From: PALSA-612 sp963765295
Lineage (GTDB): Bacteria > Actinomycetota > Thermoleophilia > Gaiellales > Gaiellaceae
Assembly (NCBI GenBank): GCA_963765295.1
Contig: CAVXVO010000006.1
Coordinates: 124,001 to 188,000, forward strand
DNA length: 64,000 nucleotides
Direction of reading: 5' to 3'
Positions within the stretch are counted from its first letter, which is position 1; each line of letters starts with the position of its first letter. The position numbers and the translations under genes were made by a program. Positions 55,884 through 64,000 of this stretch are shown piece by piece. The notes beneath the pieces are model-generated. The model was not told the DNA's origin and did not search any database. It saw only the letters and a list, made by a program, of their open reading frames with translations.

Positions 55884-57851
55884 TTGGCCACGCACGACAC
55901 CCTGATCGACACGCTCTTCGACGGGCGCTACCGCATCATCCGCAAGCTGGGCACGGGCGGGATGGCGAGCGTGTACCTCGCCGAGGACCAGGAGCTCGGC
56001 CGCCGGGTCGCGATCAAGCTCTTGGACGAGCGCCACGCCCAGGACGAGCAGTTCATCGAGCGCTTCCGCCGCGAGGCGGAGAGCGCCGCCGGTCTCTCGC
56101 ACCCGAACGTGGTCTCGATCTACGACCGTGGCGAGGCCGAGGGCACCTACTACATCGCCATGGAATACCTCGAGGGCAAGACGCTCAAGGAGCTGATCGT
56201 CTCCCGCGGCCCGACGCCGGTGCGCGTCGCGATCGACTACACGCGCCAGATCCTGTCCGCCCTCGACTTCGCACACCGGCACGGCATCGTCCACCGCGAC
56301 ATCAAGCCGCACAACGTCGTCGTCGCGCCCGACGGACGCCTGAAGGTGACCGACTTCGGAATCGCGCGCTCGGGGTCGAGCCAGATGACCGAGGCCGGCT
56401 CGATCATCGGCACGGCGCAGTACCTCTCCCCCGAGCAGGCGCAGGGAAAGCCGGTGCACCCGTCGTCCGACCTGTACTCGGTCGGCGTCGTGCTCTACGA
56501 GATGCTCACCGGCACCGTCCCGTTCACCGGCGACACCGCGCTCGAGATCGCCATGAAGCACCTGAACGCCGTGCCGAAGCCGCCCTCCGAGGAGCGGCCT
56601 CCGGGGATCGGCGAGGTGCCGCACGAGCTCGATCTGGTCGTGCTCCGCGCCCTGGCCAAGGATCCCGACGACCGCTACCAGACCGCGCGCGAGATGGATG
56701 CCGACCTCGGCCGCGTCGCACAGGGCCTGCCGGTCGCGCACGAGACCGAGGAAGCGGCGACGGCGGTGCTGTCCGGCGCCGCCCTCGAAGCCGCGACGCA
56801 GGTCGTGCCGGGGGCTGCACGCGGGGCCGGTGCACGGCAGCCGCCGCCGTACGGGCGCTACTACGACTACGAGGGCGCGAAGCCGCGGCGGCAACTGTGG
56901 CCGTGGCTGCTCGCGGGGATCATGCTCGTCCTGGCGGGGGTCGGAGGCTACCTCGTCTACCGCGAGGTCGACCACCGGCTGGCCGGCTCGGCGACCGTCC
57001 AGGTTCCCTTCGTCCAGGGGATCACCGAAGGGCTCGCGCGAGACAAGATCTCGAACGCGGGCCTCGAGCCGAAGATCGTGCGCCGACCGAGCGAGAAGGT
57101 GCCGACCGGGATCGTGTTCGACCAGAACCCGCAGGGAGGCGACCACGCGAACAAGGGCGACCAGGTAGTCCTCACGGTCTCACTGGGCAAGCCGAAGGTC
57201 GAGGTGCCCGACGTCAGGAAGGACTCGGTGCAGGACGCCGTGCACACACTCACCCAGCGGGGCCTCAACTACAAGGAGTACGACGTCAACTCGAGCCAGC
57301 AGCCGGGAACCGTGACCGGCCAGTCGCCCGCTCCGGGGACGAGAGTCGTGAAGGGCACCACGGTTCGCATCAACGTTTCCAAGGGCCTTCCCCCGGTGGT
57401 CGTCCCGTCAGACCTGATCGGCAAGTCCGAGACGGACGCGACGAACGAGCTCCAGCAGGCCGGTTTCAACGTCGCGACGCAGCCCGTGGACTCGACCAAG
57501 CCGCAGGGGACGGTCGTCGACACGAATCCGAAGCCGGGCTCGTCGGTGCAGCGCGGCTCGCAGGTGACGCTGCTCGTCTCCAAGGGGCCGCAGACCGCGT
57601 TCGTGCCCGACGTGCGCGGCTTCGCGGTGGCGCTCGCCGTGCAGACGATCAGGGCGGCGGGCTTCAAGGCCGTCGTGGCGTCGCAGGACGTGAGCGACCA
57701 GGGCCAGGACGGCGTCGTGCTCAGCGAGAGCCCGGAGCAGAACACGCAGGCGACGCTCGGCACGCCGGTGACGATCACGGTCGGCCACTACGTCGCTCCC
57801 GTCATCACAGGCCCCACGGGGCCGTCGGGGCCGGCCGGCCCGACCCCGTGA
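55884..57851 (+). CDS. pknB: PknB-type Ser/Thr kinase with four PASTA domains
   Basis: A 655-residue receptor kinase. The kinase domain (about 15-275) has LGTGGMASVYLAED, VAIKLLDE, HRDIKPHNVVV, DFGIARSGSSQMTEAGSIIGTAQYLSPEQ-type activation loop. A juxtamembrane linker, one transmembrane helix (WLLAGIMLVLAGVGGYLVY) and four PASTA repeats follow, starting near VPFVQGITEG, VPDVRKDSVQ, VPSDLIGKSE and VPDVRGFAVA. The tail is collagen-like (TGPTGPSGPAGPTP). Start TTG 55884 after AGGAAG. PASTA domains bind muropeptides. Confidence 0.95.
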   Translation: MATHDTLIDTLFDGRYRIIRKLGTGGMASVYLAEDQELGRRVAIKLLDERHAQDEQFIERFRREAESAAGLSHPNVVSIYDRGEAEGTYYIAMEYLEGKTLKELIVSRGPTPVRVAIDYTRQILSALDFAHRHGIVHRDIKPHNVVVAPDGRLKVTDFGIARSGSSQMTEAGSIIGTAQYLSPEQAQGKPVHPSSDLYSVGVVLYEMLTGTVPFTGDTALEIAMKHLNAVPKPPSEERPPGIGEVPHELDLVVLRALAKDPDDRYQTAREMDADLGRVAQGLPVAHETEEAATAVLSGAALEAATQVVPGAARGAGARQPPPYGRYYDYEGAKPRRQLWPWLLAGIMLVLAGVGGYLVYREVDHRLAGSATVQVPFVQGITEGLARDKISNAGLEPKIVRRPSEKVPTGIVFDQNPQGGDHANKGDQVVLTVSLGKPKVEVPDVRKDSVQDAVHTLTQRGLNYKEYDVNSSQQPGTVTGQSPAPGTRVVKGTTVRINVSKGLPPVVVPSDLIGKSETDATNELQQAGFNVATQPVDSTKPQGTVVDTNPKPGSSVQRGSQVTLLVSKGPQTAFVPDVRGFAVALAVQTIRAAGFKAVVASQDVSDQGQDGVVLSESPEQNTQATLGTPVTITVGHYVAPVITGPTGPSGPAGPTP

Positions 57852-58940
57852 CGGCGGGCCGCCGCCAGAAGATCGCCGTCGTCACCGGCGGCCGCTCGAG
57901 CGAGCACGAGATCGCCCTCGCCTCGGCGCGCTCGGTGAAGCAGGCGCTCGACCCGGCCCGCTACGAGGTCGTGACGGTCGAGATCGGCCGCGACGGAACG
58001 TGGGCGCTCGAAGCCGGAACGGCCGTGCCCGCGCTGGACAGCGCCACGAAGGGACGTGCGCTGACGGCGGTTTCAGACACCGGGTCGCGTCCGACCGAGA
58101 CACTGCCCGTCCGGGTCTCCTCGGAGGGTGTGATGGCGACGTTGGCGGAGGTGGATGTCGTGCTGCCGGTGCTGCACGGCCCGTTCGGCGAGGACGGGAC
58201 GGTGCAGGGGCTGCTCGAGCTCGCCGGAATCCCGTACGTCGGCGCCGGTGTCCTCAGCTCGGCGCTCGCCATGGACAAGGACCGATTCAAGGTGATGATG
58301 CGCGGCGCGGGCGTCCCGGTCACGCGCAGCGTCACCTGCCACGCGGGCGAAGCGGCTCGAGCACCCGTACGCGTACCCCGTGTTCGTCAAGCCGGCGAGG
58401 CTCGGCTCGTCCGTCGGCATTTCGAAGGTGCGCTCGGCGGCCGAACTTCGACCCGCGGCCGAGCTCGCGTTCCGCCACGACGAGAAGATCCTGATCGAGG
58501 AGTTCGTGGACGGGATCGAGGTCGAGGTCGGCGTCCTCGGCAACCGGACGCCGCCGCCACAGGCCTCCATCCCGGGAGAGATCGTCGCCCACGGGTTCAC
58601 GGACACCGACTGGTACGACTGGTCGGCGAAGTACGACGAGGGCGGAATGGACCTGATCGTCCCGCCCCGGGTCCCCGAGGAGGTGTCGCGGCGCGTCCAG
58701 GACGTCGCCGTGGCAGCGTTCCTGGCGGCGGAGTGCGAGGGGATGGCGCGGGTCGACTGCTTCGTGACCGCGGCCGGCGACGTGCTCGTCAACGAGCTCA
58801 ACACGATCCCCGGCTTCACGTCGACGAGCGTCTACGCCAAGCTGTTCGAAGCGTCCGGTATCCCCTACGCCGAACTGCTCGAACGGCTGATCGGCCTCGC
58901 GGTCGAGCGGCACGAGCGGCGTAGCGGGCTCGAGTTCTGA
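57848..58940 (+). CDS. ddl: D-alanine-D-alanine ligase, with one frameshift
   Basis: Makes the D-Ala-D-Ala dipeptide of peptidoglycan. Motifs: VTGGRSSEHEIALASA, VLPVLHGPFGEDGTVQGLLEL, VGAGVLSSALAMDK, then after the shift VFVKPARLGSSVGISKV, EVGVLGNRTP, CEGMARVDCF and VNELNTIPGFTSTSVY. Removing one G from the GGG run at 58345-58347 gives CHAAKRLEHPYAYPVFVKP and a 363-residue protein. GTG 57848 overlaps the pknB stop, adding ddl to the wall operon. Confidence 0.92.
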
Positions 58941-58951
58941 GCGCCTGAGAG

Positions 58952-59365
58952 CTAGACCGCGTCCGGCGGGAGCCGGTCGGCAACCGCGCGCATCACCTTG
59001 AGCGCGATCAGCGGATTCGTCTCCATCAGGTCACGGAAGCTCCTCGCGTTGACGACGAGCGCATCGACGTCGGAGGTCGTCGTCACGGTCGCGTTTCGCG
59101 GCCGGTCGGCGAGGAGTGCCATCTCGCCGAAGAAGTCACCGGCCGAGGCCGTGTCGATCCGTTTGCCCTTCCGGGTGATCTCCGCACTTCCCTCGGCGAG
59201 CACGAAGAACTCGCGCCCCAGCGCGCCTTCCTTGATCAGCGTCTTCCCGGGCCTGAAGTCGATCTCGTCGGCGATCCTCGAGATCCGCTCCAGCTCGGTC
59301 TTCGAGCAGCCCGAGAACAGCGGGACGCTCTTGAGCAGCTCGATCTTGCGGTTCTTGCGGAGCAC
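58952..59365 (-). CDS. Cyclic-nucleotide-binding-domain protein
   Basis: A 137-residue protein made of a single cNMP-binding fold: LKSVPLFSGCSKTELERISRIA, LIKEGALGREFFVLAEGSAEI, and the phosphate-binding cassette GDFFGEMALLADRPRNATV. No effector or DNA-binding domain is attached, unlike Crp. GTG 59365. Confidence 0.9.
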   Translation of the reverse strand: MLRKNRKIELLKSVPLFSGCSKTELERISRIADEIDFRPGKTLIKEGALGREFFVLAEGSAEITRKGKRIDTASAGDFFGEMALLADRPRNATVTTTSDVDALVVNARSFRDLMETNPLIALKVMRAVADRLPPDAV

Positions 59366-59400
59366 GGCCCGGCAAGTGTAAACCCTTGCCGGTGCGGGGA

Positions 59401-60766
<1,366 letters not shown>

Positions 60767-60858
60767 ACAGCCAGCATAACGCAGCGCCCGGTAGGCATGA
60801 ATAGGTGCATATCTCCTATGCAGCAGGGCCAGCGGGAGCCCGTCCCGGCCACGGCTCG

Positions 60859-60864
60859 TAGAAT
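60859..60864 (+). promoter_or_regulatory. Candidate -10 box of dcd
   Basis: TAGAAT lies six bases before the dcd GTG, again suggesting a leaderless transcript. The -35 side is not recognisable. An inverted repeat ATAGG/CCTAT (60801-60805, 60815-60819) lies upstream in an AT-rich patch between the divergent genes. Confidence 0.35.
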
Positions 60865-60870
60865 CGCCTC

Positions 60871-61440
60871 GTGGTCCTGTCGGACAAGACGATTCGCGCC
60901 CAGCTCGACGCGGGGCGGATCGAGATCGACCCCTACGACCCGGGGCTCCTGCAGCCGTCGAGCGTCGACGTACGCGTCGACCGCTACTTCCGAGTCTTCC
61001 GCAACTCCCTCTACCCGTACATCGACGTGAAGGCGGAGCAGGAGGACCTGACGGAGATGGTCGAGATCGCGGACGAGCCCTTCATCCTCCACCCGGGCGA
61101 GTTCGTGCTCGGCTCGACGCTCGAACGGGTTCGGCTTCCGGACGACCTCGTCGCCCGCCTGGAGGGGAAGAGCTCGCTCGGCAGGCTCGGCCTCCTGATC
61201 CACTCGACCGCGGGCTTCATCGACCCCGGTTGGGACGGCCACGTCACGCTCGAGCTCTCGAACGTCGCGAACCTGCCGATCACGATCTACTACGGGATGA
61301 AGATCGGGCAGCTCTCGTTCGTCCAGATGACCGAGCCTGCCGAGCATCCCTACGGCAGCGACGGGCTCGGCTCGAAATACCAGGGGCAGCGCGGCCCGAC
61401 GCCGAGCCGGTACTGGAAGAACTTTCAGGCGGGCCAATGA
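60871..61440 (+). CDS. dcd: dCTP deaminase
   Basis: A 189-residue trimeric dUTPase-like enzyme making dUTP from dCTP: LSDKTIRAQLDAGRIEIDPYDP, QPSSVDVRVDRYFRVF, LEGKSSLGRLGLLIHSTAGFIDPGWDGHVTLELSN with the catalytic Arg/Glu region, and GSKYQGQRGPTPSRYW. Mycobacterial relatives are bifunctional with dUTPase activity; that cannot be decided here. Confidence 0.95.
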   Translation: MVLSDKTIRAQLDAGRIEIDPYDPGLLQPSSVDVRVDRYFRVFRNSLYPYIDVKAEQEDLTEMVEIADEPFILHPGEFVLGSTLERVRLPDDLVARLEGKSSLGRLGLLIHSTAGFIDPGWDGHVTLELSNVANLPITIYYGMKIGQLSFVQMTEPAEHPYGSDGLGSKYQGQRGPTPSRYWKNFQAGQ

Positions 61441-61523
61441 TCTTTCCCCGCCTGCAAAGACTCCGGTGCCGCCGTGGCGGAGCCGCGGCGCGTGAGGAGA
61501 ACTTTGAGGGAGGCAGCTCGTGA
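61437..61523 (+). CDS. Candidate 28-codon gene coupled to dcd and the SDR gene
   Basis: ATG 61437 overlaps the dcd stop (ATGA) and the TGA overlaps the GTG of the next gene (GTGA), the coupling found throughout this window. It encodes a basic peptide beginning MIFPRLQRLRCRRGG. It could equally be a chance frame in an 80-bp spacer; no family is recognisable. Confidence 0.3.
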   Translation: MIFPRLQRLRCRRGGAAAREENFEGGSS

Positions 61524-62410
61524 AAGTCCTCGTCACCGGGGCGACCGGGTTCGTGGGGCCGAAGGTCGTGCACGCGCTGCGCGCCCGTGGCCACGACGTG
61601 CAGGCGCTCGTCCGCCGGCCCGATCGCGCGAAGACGCTCGCAGCCTGGGGCTGCAACCTCGCCGAAGGCGACGTCACCGACGCGGCGAGCCTCGGCGGGG
61701 CAGTCGACGGCTGCGAGGCGGTCGTCCACCTCGTCTCGATCATCAAGGGTTCGCCGGCCGACTTCGAGCGCGTGATGGTGGGAGGCACGGAGAACCTGAT
61801 CGCCGCCGCGAAGAAAGCCGGCGTCGGCCGGTTCGTCCTGATGAGCGCGCTCGGCACGAACGAGCGGAACCGCGAGCTCGTTCCCTACTTTCGCTCGAAG
61901 TGGGCGATGGAGCAGGCGCTCGGCGCCTCCGGGCTCGAGCACGTCGTGTTCCGGCCGAGCTTCGTGTTCGGCAAGGACGGCGGCGTGCTGCCGACGTTCG
62001 TCCGCCAGGTGCGCCTGGCGCCGATGACGCCGGTGGTCGGAAACGGCGACGGGCGCCTGCAGCCGATCTGGGTCGAGGACGTCGGCCAGTTCTTCGCGCA
62101 GGCGGTCGACGCTCCCGGCGCGGCCGGCCGGACGTTCGAGATCGGCGGGCCCGACCCTGTCACCTGGAACGACTTCTACGCCCGCGTGAAGCGGATCCTC
62201 GGCGTTCGCCGCGGCACGATCCACATGCCGGTCGGCCTCGTCCGTGCCGGCGCCGCCGTGCTCGAGCACCTCCCCGGCGCCCCGATCACGCGCGACCAGC
62301 TGACGATGCTCACCGAGGGAGGCGACAACGTCTGCGACAACGGCCCCGCGCTTGCGACGTTCGACGTCGACCTGGTCGGGCTCGACGAGCAGGTCCGGCG
62401 CGCGAGCTAA
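61520..62410 (+). CDS. Atypical SDR NAD(P)-binding protein (NDUFA9/NmrA-like)
   Basis: A 296-residue Rossmann protein: MKVLVTGATGFVGPKVVHAL, VHLVSIIKG, RFVLMSALGTNERN, YFRSKWAMEQALGASGLEHVVFRPSFVFG. It resembles the complex I NDUFA9-type SDRs, with the YxxxK motif changed to YFRSK. GTG 61520 follows GGGAGG. Substrate unknown. Confidence 0.85.
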   Translation: MKVLVTGATGFVGPKVVHALRARGHDVQALVRRPDRAKTLAAWGCNLAEGDVTDAASLGGAVDGCEAVVHLVSIIKGSPADFERVMVGGTENLIAAAKKAGVGRFVLMSALGTNERNRELVPYFRSKWAMEQALGASGLEHVVFRPSFVFGKDGGVLPTFVRQVRLAPMTPVVGNGDGRLQPIWVEDVGQFFAQAVDAPGAAGRTFEIGGPDPVTWNDFYARVKRILGVRRGTIHMPVGLVRAGAAVLEHLPGAPITRDQLTMLTEGGDNVCDNGPALATFDVDLVGLDEQVRRAS

Positions 62411-62422
62411 CCCGGCGACCGT

Positions 62423-62794
62423 ATGCTCGGGGTCGTGCTCGACCACGACCTGATCCCCTCGGCTCCCGACAACAGCTCCTGGGCGCGCGTCACGACGCTC
62501 GAATCGCAGTCGTCCGAGAACGTCGAGACCGCGCTACGCCTGGTCGTCGACAGGGTGATCCCGCTCTCGCGCGACCTGCCCGGGTGGAAAGGCGCGCTCG
62601 CTCTTGCGACCCAGGATCGCCGGCGTGGCCTCGTGATCACGCTCTGGGACAGCATGGAGAACATGGTCGCGAGCGCCCAGACGATGGGCAAGACGCTCCG
62701 CGCCGCCGGCGAGGGCGCCGGGATGGAGGTCGTCACAGGCGTGGAGCGCTTCGAGGTCGTGGGCGACGAGCTTGCGGGCGAAGCCTCGGGCTGA
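62423..62794 (+). CDS. ABM-like dimeric alpha-beta barrel protein
   Basis: A 123-residue protein with WARVTTLESQSSENVETALRLV, LPGWKGALALATQDRRRGLVITLWDSMENM and VTGVERFEVV, the strand pattern of antibiotic biosynthesis monooxygenase-like folds. It lies 12 bp after the SDR gene. Catalytic residues are not assignable. Confidence 0.7.
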   Translation: MLGVVLDHDLIPSAPDNSSWARVTTLESQSSENVETALRLVVDRVIPLSRDLPGWKGALALATQDRRRGLVITLWDSMENMVASAQTMGKTLRAAGEGAGMEVVTGVERFEVVGDELAGEASG

Positions 62795-62813
62795 GCGCAA
62801 CCCCGGCGCGCAG

Positions 62814-64000
62814 TCAGTCGAGTTCGATCGTCGACAGCGTGCTGCAGCGCCGCAGCCGCGACGGCGCGATCGATCTCGGGCGGCACCGGCTGGTAGCCGG
62901 CGGCGAACCGCTCCGGCCGTAGAGCAAGCTCGCGCATCGAGTGCGCCTGGAGGGCGAAGCCGAGATCCATGATCTGCATCTGGTGGCCGCTCGCGGCCGC
63001 GAGATTGAGCATCTGACCGCCCGCCAGCAGTCGCACGGTGCGGCTGTTGGGTAGGCGGTACTCGACGACGTCCTTCGCCACGCGGCGGCGCTCGTCGGCC
63101 AGCGCCTCCAGCTCGTCGACGGCGATCTCGTTGCCGAAGTGGCCGACGTTCGCGAGCATCGCGCCGTCGCGCAGGACGAGCAGGTCGTCGCCGCGCAGCA
63201 CGCCGGGCCGTCCCGTCACGGTGAAGACTGCGTCTGCGAGGCCGACGGCACGGGTCAGTGTGGCGACGCGCATGCCGTCGAACGCGGCCTCGAGCGCGCG
63301 AACCTCGTCGAGCTCCACGACGACCACGACCGCGCCCAGCGCGCGGAGGGTCCGCGCCAGGCTGCGCCCGCACGAGCCGTAGCCGACGACCGCGAAGGTC
63401 TTCCCGGCGATGAGCGAGTTCGTCGCGCGCATGAAGCCGTCGACGACCGCCGGACCGATGCCGTGCTCGTTTTCGAACAGGAGCTTGATCGGGCTGTCGT
63501 TGATCACGACGACGGGGAACGGGACCCGCCCGGCGAGCTCGCCGAGCAGCCGGTTGCGGCCCGAGGTCGTCTCCTCGGTCGCCGCGGCGACCCGCGAGGC
63601 GCGGCCGTCGATCGCCGCCGCGATCAGGTCGGCACCGTTGTCGAGCAGCAGGTCCGGATCGGACGCGAGCACACGCTCGACATGCCGGGCATGATCCTCG
63701 ACCGTGTCGGCGCGGCGCGCGTAGACGACGATCCCCGTCGCTGCTGCTGCGGCGGCCGCCACCGCGTCGTCCGTCGTCCCGGGGCTGCCCGTCCACACGA
63801 TCTCGGCGCCGCCTGCGCACAGGACGCCGGCAAGCACCGCGGTCTTCATCTCGACGTGCAGGCACATGCCGATCCGCCGGCCGGCGAGCGGCTGCTCGCG
63901 CGCGAACTCGTCACGGAGCGCGGCGAGCACCGGCATGTTCGACTGCGCCCAGGCGATCCGCTCCGCGCCGTCGGCGGCGAGGGACGCCTCCACGTGACTC
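62814..64000 (-). CDS. Divergent adenosylhomocysteinase-family protein (frameshift near the end, start at or beyond window edge)
   Basis: SAH hydrolase fold: IGMCLHVEMKTAVLAGVL, GSPGTTDDAVAAA, TEETTSGRNRL, then the NAD domain FAVVGYGSCGRSLARTL and NVGHFGNEIAVDELE. Compared with classical enzymes the FDNRYGTG motif reads FENEHGIG, and GHPSEVMD reads GHQMQIMD, so substrate or activity may differ. The N-terminus starts at GTG 63993 or outside the window. At the end the open frame runs 390 bp antisense through the ABM-like gene. Skipping one base at about 62844 gives ALSTLSTIELD and a stop at 62814, which clears the overlap. Confidence 0.8.

Noticed and set aside
54282..57146. 954-codon open frame antisense to rodA, pbpA and pknB
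   Set aside because: It runs across three well-identified genes and has no recognisable domain or ribosome site; a GC-driven shadow.
62407..62813. C-terminal extension of the SAH hydrolase-like protein antisense to the ABM-like gene
   Set aside because: The extension is Ser/Arg/Thr-rich shadow sequence; a one-base shift at about 62844 gives a natural family-like end and removes the overlap.

Overview
The window reads as chromosomal core DNA from a high-GC actinobacterium. GC looks close to 70 percent by eye; I did not compute it. The strongest taxonomic clue is the fhaA-fhaB-pstP-rodA-pbpA-pknB block (50.6-57.9 kb), a gene order typical of Actinobacteria. The amino-acid clusters and the HisC-HisB fused reading frame make me think of a deep-branching class such as Thermoleophilia, but that is a guess from gene content. 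I see no tRNA, rRNA, CRISPR array, insertion sequence or prophage.

Layout. 0.1-4.5 kb: gltB on the minus strand. 4.7-18.4 kb: a long plus-strand run, leader peptide-leuA-LeuB-like protein-ilvB-ilvN-ilvC-hom-thrC-thrB-sulfurtransferase-ilvD-ppc, covering branched-chain and threonine synthesis and ending in the anaplerotic enzyme PEPC. 18.4-22.3 kb: small unknown genes, then amt with a transcription-attenuator-like leader, a UspA protein and an SRPBCC protein. 22.3-24.5 kb: proA-proB (minus). 24.6-28.7 kb: a sulfur-assimilation and siroheme operon (sulfite/nitrite reductase, cysH, unknown, sirC-type dehydrogenase, cobA). 28.7-32.2 kb: AlaC-like aminotransferase, leuB, and a Phe-rich leader with pheA and chorismate mutase. 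32.2-38.2 kb: his genes on the minus strand (TrpR-like regulator, hisG, hisD, fused hisC-hisB, then hisH, hisF, hisIE). 38.2-45.1 kb: hisA, a Trp-rich leader with terminator, and trpE-G-D-CF-B-A. 45.1-48.7 kb: SIMPL protein, truncated solute-binding protein, HNH nuclease, DUF4446 protein and a membrane protein. 48.9-58.9 kb: kinase/phosphatase signalling and cell-wall genes ending in ddl. 58.9-64 kb: cyclic-nucleotide-domain protein, class III aminotransferase, dcd, an SDR protein, an ABM-like protein and a divergent adenosylhomocysteinase.

Regulation is unusually legible. Three biosynthetic units begin with a tiny peptide rich in the end-product amino acid: Ile/Val/Leu before leuA, Phe before pheA, Trp before trpE. 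Each start codon lies 7-9 nt after a -10-like hexamer that is paired with a TTGAC-type -35 box, so the leader mRNAs are probably leaderless. A perfect 16-bp palindrome sits between the divergent TrpR-like regulator and hisA. amt is preceded by a strong intrinsic terminator with mutually exclusive alternative pairings.

Caution. At least eight conserved genes (gltB, ppc, alaC-like, hisD, hisA, ddl, class III aminotransferase, adenosylhomocysteinase-like) need a one-base shift, several of them in short G or C runs. Residual assembly indels are the likeliest cause, so I treat these genes as intact in the organism.
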